NCBI RefSeq assembly: GCF_003977615.1
Contig: NZ_RYZR01000005.1
Coordinates: 558,001 to 622,000, forward strand
Length of the DNA stretch: 64,000 nucleotides
Direction: 5' to 3'
DNA from: Dyella dinghuensis
GTDB taxonomy: Bacteria > Pseudomonadota > Gammaproteobacteria > Xanthomonadales > Rhodanobacteraceae
This document shows positions 34,224 to 43,098 of the stretch, piece after piece; position 1 is the first letter of the stretch; the number at the start of each line of letters is the position of its first letter. The notes under the pieces were generated by a model. That model was given only the letters and a program-made list of their open reading frames with translations. It ran no database searches and was not told the DNA's origin. Both the position numbers and the translations under genes were made by a program.

Positions 34224-36495
34224 TCTCGACCTCCATCGCCTGATAGCCGGCATCGCGCATCGCCGCGGCGACTTTTTCCTTGTTCTGCGGGCACAGCGCG
34301 ACGATCGAACCGCCACCACCGCCACCCGTCAACTTGGCACCGAGTGCACCGTGTTCGCGTGCGATCTGTACCAGTTCTTCCACTTCCCAGCTCGACACGC
34401 GCAACGCGTTGAGCAGGCCGTGACAGATGTTCATCAGATCGCCAAGGCGTTCCAGATCGTATTGCTGCATGGCTTCGACGCCTTGCAACGTGAGTCCATC
34501 GATCTGCTGGAAGATGCCGTCGTACAGCGCCGGATTGCGCTGCCACGCGTTGCGCACCTTGCCGACCGTCACGGCGGTAAGGCTTTCCTTGCCGCTGATG
34601 CCGATCACCAGCGGAATGCGCTTGGCGAGTTTCAGCTCGCGCATCATCGGGGCATCGCCCTTCTGTGCGGCGCGCTTGTACAGCAACAGCTTGCCGTAGG
34701 TAGCAACGGTGTTGTCGATACCCGAAGCCGAACCGTGCGCGACTTCTTCGCAGCGGAAGGCGAGCGCGTTGATTTCGTCATCGCGCAGGCCCAGCTGATA
34801 GTGCTGATCGAGCGCGCGAATCACGGCGACGGCCATGGCAGCGGAGCCGCCCAGGCCCATCGCACGCGGCACGTTCGGGAACACTTCGATGCGCACCGAT
34901 CGTTCGGTCAGCTCCAGCTGATCGAAGATGATGCCGAGCGAGCGCTGGAACGAATCGCGGTGCGCCGGATCACGATGCAGGCGATATTCCACGCCCCAGC
35001 GCGGGATCAGCATGTCCACGCCGCCAGAGTTCGTATCCTGTGCCGTCGCGCGCACCGCGAGCGGCACCGGCGCAGCAATCGCATGACTGCCGTACACCAC
35101 GGCGTGCTCGCCGAGCAGAATGATCTTGCCGTGACCGCAGGCGCGATGATCGACCGCCGGTTGTTCCGTGATTTCCGGAACGCCGCGCGATTCTTTGCGC
35201 ACCTGGTCGACAATCTCCTGCGCCTTCCAGATCTTGATCTCGCCGCTTTCCACAAGTCGCTCGACCACGGTGTCAAAGATCTCCGCTGTTGCACCGGCTG
35301 CCACCGCCACGCTGCGTGCGTGCAGTGTCATGTGGCCCTGCTGGATACCTTCGGTAACCAGCGCACGCAGCGCCGAGAAGTTTTGTGCAAGACCCACCGC
35401 ACCCATCACTTCGGCCAGCTCGCGCGCGGTCTTCACGCCGAGCAAGCGCAGGTCGAGTGCGACGGTGGCGTTGGACTGCAGCGGACCGCCGACGATGCCG
35501 ACCTTCATCGGAATGTCGAGCTCGCCCACCAGCTCACCCTTCTCGCCTTTATACCAGCGCGTGAGCGAGGTGTAGCGGCCGCCGCGTGCAGCGTAGGCAT
35601 GTGCAGCTGCTTCAATAGCGCGCCAATCGTTGCCGGTCGCCAGCGCCACCGCATCCACGCCGTTCATCACGCCCTTGTTATGCGTGGCGGCACGATACGG
35701 ATCGATGCTGGCGAATTCGTTGGCGAGGATGATGCCGTCGCGTACTTCTTCGCCGGCGTAGCCCTTGCCGGTGAGGTTTTCAGCCGGAATCACGCAACGC
35801 GCGCGAACCATCGCACGGTCGGTGAGGTTGGAAAGAATGCGCAGGAAGACGCGGCCGCCGGTCATCGTTTCCACCAGCGAGGCAATGCCTTCGCACATGG
35901 TGTTGACGAGGTTCGCACCCATCGCATCGCGCGTGTCGACGAGCAGATGCACGACGAGCATGTCGCCGCCTTCTGCGCGTGCATGCGTGTGCACTTCCAG
36001 ATCTTGTGCGCCGCCGCCGCGCGCCACCATCTGCGGATGCAGACTGTTGGCGAGATTCAGGATCTCGGCCTTGCGTTGCATCAGCGCCGACTTTGCGTGC
36101 GCGAGATGCGGCACGTCGACCACCTGTACCTGACCGATCAAGATCGGCTCGGTGCTCTCGACTTTGAAGCCGCCGACACCACGCACCACTTTCGCAGCAG
36201 ACGAAAGCGCAGCAACGATGGACGGCTCCTCTACCACCAACGGCACGATGTAGTCGCGGCCATTGACGAGAAAGTTAAGTCCCAGGCCGACCGGCAGACC
36301 CATCACGCCGACGACGTTCTCGATCATCTTGTCGGCTTTGTGGATTTTCAGCGTGTGCTCGCCGGAGACGAGCGACTGATAATCCTCTGCCGACACCCAG
36401 CCGCGCTCATGAATGATGCGGACGCGATCGGAGACGGAAAGTTTGTAAAACGCAGGGAATCGGGAACGTTCGCTGCTCGATGTTTCGGCGCTCAT
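34216..36495 (-). CDS. HMG-CoA reductase (class II) fused to mevalonate kinase
   Basis: 759 aa from ATG 36495. Residues about 10-440 are a class II HMG-CoA reductase: ENVVGVMGLPVG (59-70), DAMGANLVNTMCEG with the catalytic Asp (190), THNKGVMNG with the catalytic Lys (274), and LHARSVA with the catalytic His (392). Residues about 450-759 are a GHMP mevalonate kinase: GHGKIILLGEHAVVYGS (454-470), MGLGGSAAMAVAVIRA as the ATP loop (546-561), the catalytic Asp in SGIDNTVA (594), and KLTGGGGGGS (721-730). All key residues of both enzymes are present with no internal stop, so a true bifunctional protein converting HMG-CoA to mevalonate 5-phosphate is expected. The two parts are joined by a short linker. 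idi overlaps its 3' end. Confidence 0.95.
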   Translation of the reverse strand: MSAETSSSERSRFPAFYKLSVSDRVRIIHERGWVSAEDYQSLVSGEHTLKIHKADKMIENVVGVMGLPVGLGLNFLVNGRDYIVPLVVEEPSIVAALSSAAKVVRGVGGFKVESTEPILIGQVQVVDVPHLAHAKSALMQRKAEILNLANSLHPQMVARGGGAQDLEVHTHARAEGGDMLVVHLLVDTRDAMGANLVNTMCEGIASLVETMTGGRVFLRILSNLTDRAMVRARCVIPAENLTGKGYAGEEVRDGIILANEFASIDPYRAATHNKGVMNGVDAVALATGNDWRAIEAAAHAYAARGGRYTSLTRWYKGEKGELVGELDIPMKVGIVGGPLQSNATVALDLRLLGVKTARELAEVMGAVGLAQNFSALRALVTEGIQQGHMTLHARSVAVAAGATAEIFDTVVERLVESGEIKIWKAQEIVDQVRKESRGVPEITEQPAVDHRACGHGKIILLGEHAVVYGSHAIAAPVPLAVRATAQDTNSGGVDMLIPRWGVEYRLHRDPAHRDSFQRSLGIIFDQLELTERSVRIEVFPNVPRAMGLGGSAAMAVAVIRALDQHYQLGLRDDEINALAFRCEEVAHGSASGIDNTVATYGKLLLYKRAAQKGDAPMMRELKLAKRIPLVIGISGKESLTAVTVGKVRNAWQRNPALYDGIFQQIDGLTLQGVEAMQQYDLERLGDLMNICHGLLNALRVSSWEVEELVQIAREHGALGAKLTGGGGGGSIVALCPQNKEKVAAAMRDAGYQAMEVEIG

Positions 36496-36616
36496 GCTTG
36501 AGGCACTCCGCGTAGGTCGATAATGTCGTAGCCCATCGCCTGGACGTTGCATGCAGCACGCCGACAATGTCCTTCAAAAACGTTGGCCATCACGCTAGAA
36601 ATCCTTGAAGGGCGAT

Positions 36617-37693
36617 TCACGTCTGGCGCATATGGCAGCTGACCCCATGCAATTCAAGTGGCAAGGGGATGACCTGCATACCGGCCGCAACAATGGCGCG
36701 CTCAAATGTCGCCAACCTTTCCGGATCATCGGCAAAAACCACGCCGAAGTCCCCACCAGCACCGCACGGCTTGAAACTGACGTTCGCCCGAACCGCCATT
36801 TCTAGCAAGCTTTTTTGCGCCGGTGAATAAATCTCCAAGCCACATGCCTCGCCAAAACTCTGCAACGCTGCGGCGTAGTCATTTGTCAGCCCAATGAAAG
36901 ATTGCGCCTTTTTTGCACGCAATGCATCCACGGCAGCCGCAGAAATCGTGCCGAGTTGCTGCATATGGAATGCGTACTTTGTTTCATTTGCGGTACGCCA
37001 CTGCGACAAATGCCGCAGCGAATGGGATGTCGAAACCGCTTGTCCTGACCAGACAAACAGCGAATGCACACCCGGCAGCGGCCATGTTTCATGTTTGAAA
37101 CTCGGCACATGGTCATGACCGGCGAGCTGATAGCTGATCAATCCGCCAGCGACACCCGCAGCGACATCGACGCCGCTACCGCGACCGCTCTGCCAACCAC
37201 CATGCATGCGATACAGACGGCGTGTCCATTGCACAGGATCGCCCATCGCTTCGCTATGGCCCGCATACGTCGCAAGCGCCGATGCAAGCGCAACCGTCAG
37301 CGCCGCGCTGGAGCCAAGGCCCAGCTTCACGCGTGACGCGCCATCGCCATAGAAAAAGCCGGATGTATCGAGATGGATGCTGAAGCCACCCGCCAATGGC
37401 GGTGCAAGCCCCTCGCTTCGCAGATCGTTCCACACATGCTCGATCAACGTGAGTTTGGCGGCGGTGGCTTTATCGCACTGCCATTGCAACGTGCCATCGC
37501 CATCGATTGAGATGCGTGCAGCAGCGACATCGAGATCCGGTGCATACACATCACATACACCGTCGTCCCGCGACACGATGCGCGCCTCGGCACGGCGATT
37601 GACCGCCAGCACCAGTGCAGGCGCGCCTTCGAGTACAGCGTAATCACCCAGCAATACCTGCTTGCCGGGTGCGCTCGCGGTGATTTCCATCAT
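36617..37693 (-). CDS. Phosphomevalonate kinase (GHMP family)
   Basis: 358 aa from ATG 37693 (a second ATG follows directly). It begins ITASAPGKQVLLGDYAVLEG, the GHMP N-terminal motif; the ATP loop is VKLGLGSSAALTVALASAL (about 131-149), and CGAGGDFGVVF near the C-terminus is the third GHMP motif. This should phosphorylate mevalonate 5-phosphate to the diphosphate, between the mevalonate kinase encoded at 34216 and the decarboxylase encoded at 37690. Its start overlaps the stop of the decarboxylase gene by four bases. A gap of 121 bases separates it from the fusion gene. A mevalonate-kinase role is less likely because that activity is already in the fusion. Confidence 0.87.
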   Translation of the reverse strand: MMEITASAPGKQVLLGDYAVLEGAPALVLAVNRRAEARIVSRDDGVCDVYAPDLDVAAARISIDGDGTLQWQCDKATAAKLTLIEHVWNDLRSEGLAPPLAGGFSIHLDTSGFFYGDGASRVKLGLGSSAALTVALASALATYAGHSEAMGDPVQWTRRLYRMHGGWQSGRGSGVDVAAGVAGGLISYQLAGHDHVPSFKHETWPLPGVHSLFVWSGQAVSTSHSLRHLSQWRTANETKYAFHMQQLGTISAAAVDALRAKKAQSFIGLTNDYAAALQSFGEACGLEIYSPAQKSLLEMAVRANVSFKPCGAGGDFGVVFADDPERLATFERAIVAAGMQVIPLPLELHGVSCHMRQT

Positions 37694-38718
37694 GCTTCCA
37701 CGGCATCCTTTGCGATGGCGCGCACACCCGCACCAAGGCCCGTGTCGTGGACATCCAGCACGCCCGGCACATCGCGCAATGCCGCTTTGACTTGTTCGAT
37801 CGCCGACGGCGCGCAAACCGCTTTCACCTGTGGACCGGCATCGACGGTGAAGAACACCGGCACGCCTTGCTGACGCAGGGCACGCACGCGATGCATGCAT
37901 TCCATCGTCGCACCGTTCCAATAAAGCAAACCAGGTTGCGATGCCATGGCCAACGCATGCATCTTCAGGCAGCTGTGTTCGGAAATCAGCGCCAGCGCAT
38001 CGAAATCACGCGCATGGATCGCATCGCGCGCGGTGGCGAGATCGGCTTCCTGCGTATCGATCCATGCCGATTGATAGGGCGATGTCCGCGCCGTGCGGTT
38101 CATGCCTTCGCTGGAACCAATCTGCTTGGCCGCCGTGGAAGTAATGGCTACGGCAACGCGCAACGGCCATGCATCGGCATCGAGCAGCGGTGTGGCAACC
38201 GAATCGGTGCCATCGGCACGCTGACCATGCGCCCACTCGACGTATCCGCCAAAAATCGAACGTGCAGCCGAACCGGAACAACGGCGCGCAAGCACCGACA
38301 GCTCTGCATCGCTGAGTTGAAGATTCAGCGCATTCGCGCCTGCATGCACCAATGCGGCAAAGCCCGATGCGGAAGAGGCCAAGCCCGCCGCGGTCGGAAA
38401 ATTATTCTGACTGGCGACGTCTGCGCCCCATGCCACACCTGCGCGCTCGCGCAGCAGGTTGAGGCACGCGGTTACACGCTTGGCTTCGGCTTCATCGCTG
38501 CGGCCATTGAGGCTGACGCGATCGTACGTTTGTTCCGGTGTGAAGCGCACCTGGGTGCGGGTCCACAAACTGTCCAGCGTGATCGATATGGAACCGACCA
38601 CCGGCAAGTTGAGCGCAGCATCGCGCTTACCCCAGTACTTGATCAGCGCGATATTTGGCTGAGCTTGCGAGGCAGCATGGAATGGGCCGTGTGCATCGGC
38701 GCGGGGTTCACGTGTCAT
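37690..38718 (-). CDS. mvaD: Diphosphomevalonate decarboxylase
   Basis: 342 aa from ATG 38718. Family hallmarks: SQAQPNIALIKYWGKRD near the N-terminus, VGSISITLDSL, NFPTAAGLASSASGFAALV as the ATP loop, and GSAARSIFGGYVEW. The catalytic Asp is in FTVDAGPQVKAVC. It converts mevalonate diphosphate to IPP with ATP and release of CO2. It is the first of the clustered mevalonate genes on the minus strand, in the order decarboxylase, phosphomevalonate kinase, reductase-kinase fusion, isomerase. A small secreted protein gene lies 54 bases upstream and may share the promoter. Confidence 0.95.
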   Translation of the reverse strand: MTREPRADAHGPFHAASQAQPNIALIKYWGKRDAALNLPVVGSISITLDSLWTRTQVRFTPEQTYDRVSLNGRSDEAEAKRVTACLNLLRERAGVAWGADVASQNNFPTAAGLASSASGFAALVHAGANALNLQLSDAELSVLARRCSGSAARSIFGGYVEWAHGQRADGTDSVATPLLDADAWPLRVAVAITSTAAKQIGSSEGMNRTARTSPYQSAWIDTQEADLATARDAIHARDFDALALISEHSCLKMHALAMASQPGLLYWNGATMECMHRVRALRQQGVPVFFTVDAGPQVKAVCAPSAIEQVKAALRDVPGVLDVHDTGLGAGVRAIAKDAVEA

Positions 38719-38772
38719 ACGTTTTGCTGGATGTGTCGCTGGGGGATGGAGTAGCAAAAAACCAAACAATCG

Positions 38773-39345
38773 TTATTTGTCAGACGCTTGCATCACATAA
38801 GGCAAACCGTTCCGGCCCGGGGTCGTCATCGTGACCCGGCTCCATACGGTATTTCCGCCAAACAAGCTGATGCCGATATAGCCGCGCAACTGCAGCCGAT
38901 CAGGGCTCAGAAGCCTTACCAGGCAATTGTAGGTCTTGCCATTATCGGAATTATAAACCCTGCCGCCGGTCCACTTGTTGTTACGGGCGTCATATCGCAG
39001 GCCGGTCAGCAGTCTGAGCCCGGTCAGAGGCTGCCCGCGCAGCGCCGGATTGGGATTATTCCGGTCGGTGACGATCTTTCCGTCGAGCGCCGGGCCGTCC
39101 TCCGGACCGTACCTGTCGTGCAATTGCCAGCGGATATAGCCCTGATATTCGTCGCCGACGCGCTCGATGTGGATCACGGCATCGCGGCTGTCGACCAGCC
39201 AATCTCCGACGATGCCCGCCGCTGCCGGCGAATCGGCCACGCCATCATCGGCAACGACGGGGATCCACGGCGCTGACAAAAGCACGAAGGCGAGCGCAGA
39301 CAACCACAGAAGACGCGGAAGGCGTCCGAGACGTGCACCAGTCAT
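38773..39345 (-). CDS. DUF2147 secreted protein
   Basis: 190 aa from ATG 39345, supported by AAGGAGGG eight bases upstream. A signal peptide (about 9-33) ends PVVADD. The DUF2147 domain covers most of the mature part: GIVGDWLVDSRDAVIHIERV, PALRGQPLTGLRLLTGL and KWTGGRVYNSDNGKTYNC followed by LRGYIGISLFGG. The family is an outer-membrane-associated beta-rich fold of unknown role. It lies upstream of mvaD and is divergent from hpnI, with only 77 bases between, which must hold both promoters. No link to hopanoids is known. Confidence 0.88.
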   Translation of the reverse strand: MTGARLGRLPRLLWLSALAFVLLSAPWIPVVADDGVADSPAAAGIVGDWLVDSRDAVIHIERVGDEYQGYIRWQLHDRYGPEDGPALDGKIVTDRNNPNPALRGQPLTGLRLLTGLRYDARNNKWTGGRVYNSDNGKTYNCLVRLLSPDRLQLRGYIGISLFGGNTVWSRVTMTTPGRNGLPYVMQASDK

Positions 39346-39422
39346 CGTGCCCTCCTTGCATGGTGGATAAATGGACCCAATGTCCGGCGCTTCGGCAAAG
39401 CGTGCCTGTAGCATAAACGTCC

Positions 39423-40577
39423 ATGTCATCAAGCTGGATCGTCACCACCATTATCCATGGACTAGGCATCGCGCTGGCCTTTGCGGCGACAGGCTATACC
39501 TTCGTAGCGCTGTGGGCTGTGCTCAAAGCACGGCGCGTGTCCGATTTGAACGACATCGGCAAACAGCATCAGCGACCGGTAACCGTGCTCAAACCGCTGC
39601 ATGGCGCGGAACCCCGGCTCTACGAGAATCTGCGCAGCTTCTGCCTGCAGCAGCACCCGGACTTTCAGCTCATCTTCGGCGTGCGCGATCCGGACGACGA
39701 CGCGATCGCCGTCGTGCGACGACTCCAGTCGGAGTTTCCGCAGCTGGGCATCACGATGGTGATCGACCCGCGCGTGCATGGCGCGAACTTCAAGGTGAGC
39801 AATCTCTTGAACATGATGGCGCACGCCAACTACGACTGGCTCGTGCTGGCCGATGCCGACATCCACGTGCCCACCGATTACTTGACGCGCGTCACAGCTC
39901 CGCTTGCCGATCCGGGCGTGGGCATCGTGACGTGTCTCTACTACGGCATTCCCGGCCCCTCGTTCTGGTCGCGGCTTGGACGTCTGTTCATCGACGACTG
40001 GTTTGCGCCATCCGTCCGGCTCTCGCACGCGTTCGGATCGACGCGTTTTGCATTCGGCTCCACCATTTGCCTGCGCCGCGATGCGCTGCAAACCATCGGC
40101 GGCTTCGAAGCGCTGAACGACACCCTGGCCGATGATTTCTGGCTCGGCGAACTGACGCGCCGCGCGGGACTGCGCACGGTGCTTTCGGATGTCGTGGTGG
40201 GCACGGATGTAAACGAAAGCCAATTGAAAGATTTGTGGACCCACGAGCTGCGCTGGCTGCGAACCATTCGCTCGCTCGCCCCCTGGGGCTTTGCCATGAC
40301 GTTCGTGTGCTTCACCACGCCCCTGCTGTTGCTGGGCCTGTGTCTCGCGCCCGGTGCGATAACCGTGACGCTTGCCCTACTCGGTGCTGCGGCGCGGGTT
40401 TTGATACACTTTTTGCAGCGGCACACCGATGATCAAGCCTTCCCCTGGCATGAAGTCCTGTTGGTTCCTCTCCGCGACGTCTTGATGCTGATGGAATGGG
40501 CAGCCGCCCTCGCCGGATGGCAAGTAAGATGGCGCGGTCAGGTTCTGCATGCACGAGGCGGCGGTTCAGCGCCGTAG
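39423..40577 (+). CDS. hpnI: Hopanoid glucosaminyltransferase HpnI
   Basis: 384 aa. An N-terminal membrane helix (about 8-34) is followed by a GT2-type catalytic domain with VTVLKPLHGAEPRLYENL, ADADIHVPTDYL (the DxD motif), and LADDFWLGELTRR (the acceptor site). Two C-terminal helices lie at about 285-325. HpnI adds N-acetylglucosamine to bacteriohopanetetrol; the deacetylase HpnK and the radical-SAM enzyme HpnJ then give the cyclitol ether. It starts the hpnI-hpnJ-hpnK-hpnL operon, with hpnJ 78 bases downstream. Confidence 0.94.
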   Translation: MSSSWIVTTIIHGLGIALAFAATGYTFVALWAVLKARRVSDLNDIGKQHQRPVTVLKPLHGAEPRLYENLRSFCLQQHPDFQLIFGVRDPDDDAIAVVRRLQSEFPQLGITMVIDPRVHGANFKVSNLLNMMAHANYDWLVLADADIHVPTDYLTRVTAPLADPGVGIVTCLYYGIPGPSFWSRLGRLFIDDWFAPSVRLSHAFGSTRFAFGSTICLRRDALQTIGGFEALNDTLADDFWLGELTRRAGLRTVLSDVVVGTDVNESQLKDLWTHELRWLRTIRSLAPWGFAMTFVCFTTPLLLLGLCLAPGAITVTLALLGAAARVLIHFLQRHTDDQAFPWHEVLLVPLRDVLMLMEWAAALAGWQVRWRGQVLHARGGGSAP

Positions 40578-40655
40578 ACCTAACATTTTTGCTGGATTTC
40601 TGAACTATCTGCTGTCCCTGGGCACGGTTACTGCCCCCGCAGGAGTCACATCGTA

Positions 40656-42083
40656 ATGAAAACGCTTTTTCTGCAAGCTCCTTCCTTTGACGGCTTCGAT
40701 GGTGGCGCCGGTTCGCGTTATCAGGCCAAGCGCGAGATCAAGAGCTTCTGGTATCCGACCTGGTTGGCGCAGCCGGCCGCGATGGTTCCCGATTCGCGCG
40801 TGCTCGATGCACCGGCCGACGAAGTGTCGGTGGAAGAAAGCCTGCGCATCGCCGAAGGCTACGACCTGGTGATCATCCACACCAGCACGCCCTCGTTCCC
40901 GACCGACGCGAAATTCGCGGAGCTGCTGAAAGAGCGCAAGCCGAACGTAATGGTCGGTCTCGTCGGTGCGAAGGTTGCGGTGGATCCGTCCGGCTCGCTT
41001 ACCGCATCGTCCGCGATCGATTTCGTCGCACGCGAAGAATTCGACTACACCTGCAAGGAAGTGGCCGAAGGTCGTCCGTTCGAAAGCATCACCGGCATCA
41101 GCTATCGCCTCGCCGACGGTACCGTGCAGCACAACCCGCCGCGCGCGATGATCGAGAACATGGATGACCTGCCGTTCGTCGCGCCGATCTACAAGCGCGA
41201 CCTGAAGATCAGCAACTACTTCATCGGCTATCTCAACTATCCATACGTGTCGATCTACACGGGCCGCGGCTGCCGCTCCAAGTGCACCTTCTGCCTGTGG
41301 CCGCAGACCGTTGGCGGTCACCGCTACCGCACGCGCTCGGCCGCGAACGTGCTGGCCGAAGCGAAGTGGATCAAAGAGAACATGCCCGAAGTGAAGGAGC
41401 TGATGTTCGACGACGACACCTTCACCGACAGCTCCAACATGGAGCGCGTGCATGAGATCGCACGCGGTCTTGGTGCGATGGGCTGGACGTGGTCGTGCAA
41501 CGCGAAGGCGAACGTGCCGTACGAATCGCTGAAGATCATGAAGGAAAACGGTCTGCGTCTGCTGCTCGTGGGTTATGAGTCGGGCGACGATCAGATCCTG
41601 CACAACATCAAGAAAGGCCTGCGCACCGATATCGCGCGCCGCTTCACCGAAGACTGCCGCAAGCTGGGCATCACCATCCACGGCACCTTCATCCTCGGCC
41701 TGCCGGGCGAAACCAAGGAAACGATCGATAAAACGATCGCGTTCGCCAAGGAGATCAACCCGCACACCATCCAGGTGTCGCTGGCTGCGCCGTATCCGGG
41801 CACCTCGCTGTACAAGCAGGCGGTGGAGAACGGTTGGCTGAAGGAAAATGAAGCGGTCAACCTGGTCAACGACAAGGGCGTGCAGCTCGCGCTGATCGAG
41901 TACCCGCATCTGTCCAAGCAAGACATCTTCCACGGCGTCGAGAAGTTCTACCGGGCGTTCTATTTCCGCCCGTCGAAGATCTGGGAAATCGTCAAGGAAA
42001 TGCTCACCAGCTGGGACATGATGAAGCGCCGTCTGCGTGAAGGCGTGGAGTTCTTCCGCTTCCTGCGCGCGCACGAAGCCTGA
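40656..42083 (+). CDS. hpnJ: HpnJ, hopanoid cyclitol-ether radical SAM enzyme
   Basis: 475 aa. An N-terminal B12-binding-like domain (about 1-135) precedes the radical-SAM core with cluster motif CRSKCTFC (C206, C210, C213). Other conserved parts are YTGRGC just before it, MFDDDTFTDS, LLLVGYESGDDQILHNIKKG and GTFILGLPGETKETI. HpnJ converts the glucosamine head of bacteriohopanetetrol to the cyclopentane of the cyclitol ether. AGGAG at about 40641-40645 serves as the ribosome site. A REPIN-like repeat lies between hpnJ and hpnK. Confidence 0.95.
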   Translation: MKTLFLQAPSFDGFDGGAGSRYQAKREIKSFWYPTWLAQPAAMVPDSRVLDAPADEVSVEESLRIAEGYDLVIIHTSTPSFPTDAKFAELLKERKPNVMVGLVGAKVAVDPSGSLTASSAIDFVAREEFDYTCKEVAEGRPFESITGISYRLADGTVQHNPPRAMIENMDDLPFVAPIYKRDLKISNYFIGYLNYPYVSIYTGRGCRSKCTFCLWPQTVGGHRYRTRSAANVLAEAKWIKENMPEVKELMFDDDTFTDSSNMERVHEIARGLGAMGWTWSCNAKANVPYESLKIMKENGLRLLLVGYESGDDQILHNIKKGLRTDIARRFTEDCRKLGITIHGTFILGLPGETKETIDKTIAFAKEINPHTIQVSLAAPYPGTSLYKQAVENGWLKENEAVNLVNDKGVQLALIEYPHLSKQDIFHGVEKFYRAFYFRPSKIWEIVKEMLTSWDMMKRRLREGVEFFRFLRAHEA

Positions 42084-42141
42084 TCTTTTGAAGCGGAACT
42101 TTTGATGATTACCTCGCGAGCGCAGCGAGCCGCTTTTGCCT

Positions 42142-42272
42142 CCTCTCCCCTCCGGGGAGAGGATTGAGGTGAGGGGCCACGGCTCGCCTCATCCTGCAAT
42201 GAAATCGCGCTCCGAATCATCTCATCGGCAAGATCAGCCCCTCACCCCAACCCTCTCCCCGGAGGGGAGAGG
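42142..42272. repeat. REPIN-like element: two inverted REP hairpins at the hpnJ-hpnK junction
   Basis: The left arm has CCTCTCCCC (42142-42150), TCC, GGGGAGAGG (42154-42162), then ATTGAGGTGAGGGGC. The right arm is its inverse: CCCCTCACCCCAA, then CCTCTCCCC (42252-42260), GGA, GGGGAGAGG (42264-42272). The two are opposite copies with about 75 bases between, the layout of a REPIN. The right copy is read as coding sequence PLTPTLSPEGRG in hpnK. Confidence 0.8.
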
Positions 42273-43098
42273 GAGTAAGAGCAATCGCCCTCGACTGATC
42301 ATCACTGCGGACGACTTCGGTTTGCACCAGGCCGTCAACGAAGCCGTCGAACACGGTTACCGCGATGGCGTATTGCGCGCAGCGAGCTTGATGGTTGCCG
42401 CGCCCGCTGTCGCCGATGCCGTGGCACGCGCCAAGCAGAATCCCGGGCTGGCAGTCGGATTGCATCTTGTGCTCGCCGACGGCCGCGCGATATTGCCGCC
42501 GCAGCGCATTCCCGACCTGGTCGATGCGCATGGTATGTTCAACTCCGACATGGTGCGCAACGGCTTTCGTTTCTTCTTCCTGCCGCACGTACGCAAGCAA
42601 CTCGCCGACGAAATTCGCGCGCAATTCGAAGCCTTCGCGGCGACGGGATTGCAGCTGGATCACGTCAACGCGCACAAGCATTTCCATCTGCATCCCACGA
42701 TCCTGTCGATGATGCTGTCGATTGGCCGCGATTACGGCATGCACGCTATTCGCCTGCCCTCGGAACCCGGCATGGGTCCGTGGCTGCGGCCGTGGCTCGC
42801 ACTCATGCGCTGGCGCATGAAAGAAGCCGGCATCCGGTACAACGACCATGTGTTCGGCTTGCGCCATAGCGGCAGCATGGATGAAGCCGTGATGCTGGAT
42901 ATTCTCAAGCAACTGCCGCCGGGACTTTCCGAGGTGTATCTGCACCCCGCTTCGCATGGTCATATCACTGAGAGCATGGCGGACTATCGCCACGCCGACG
43001 AACTCGCTGCGTTGTTGTCGCCGCGCGTGCGCGAAACCATCGCCGAACGCTATGTGCTGTGCGACGGCTTCTCCGATCCCGCGGTGTCGGCGGCATGA
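42199..43098 (+). CDS. hpnK: Hopanoid deacetylase HpnK (YdjC family)
   Basis: 299 aa from ATG 42199. The deacetylase body starts with LIITADDFGLHQAVNEAVEH, whose ADDFG aspartate binds the metal. NAHKHFHLHPTIL and YLHPASHGH supply the further metal ligands typical of YdjC/HpnK. It removes the acetyl group from the GlcNAc added by HpnI. The N-terminal 30 residues are unusual: they come from the REPIN-like repeat and read PLTPTLSPEGRG. No good Shine-Dalgarno precedes ATG 42199 or the alternative TTG 42136, and no start codon after the repeat would keep the catalytic aspartate, apart from a CTG at 42295. The stop overlaps hpnL. Confidence 0.9.
   Translation: MKSRSESSHRQDQPLTPTLSPEGRGSKSNRPRLIITADDFGLHQAVNEAVEHGYRDGVLRAASLMVAAPAVADAVARAKQNPGLAVGLHLVLADGRAILPPQRIPDLVDAHGMFNSDMVRNGFRFFFLPHVRKQLADEIRAQFEAFAATGLQLDHVNAHKHFHLHPTILSMMLSIGRDYGMHAIRLPSEPGMGPWLRPWLALMRWRMKEAGIRYNDHVFGLRHSGSMDEAVMLDILKQLPPGLSEVYLHPASHGHITESMADYRHADELAALLSPRVRETIAERYVLCDGFSDPAVSAA

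Noticed and set aside
34351-36501. 716-codon open frame on the plus strand opposite the HMGR-mevalonate kinase fusion
   Set aside because: Shadow frame; His/Arg/Gln-rich and without recognisable motifs, while the minus strand encodes two intact catalytic domains.
40605-42074. 489-codon open frame on the minus strand opposite hpnJ
   Set aside because: Shadow of hpnJ codon bias, no motif.
42142-42272. CRISPR-like repeat pair
   Set aside because: Only two units, in inverted orientation and without equal spacers; it is a REPIN-type element.
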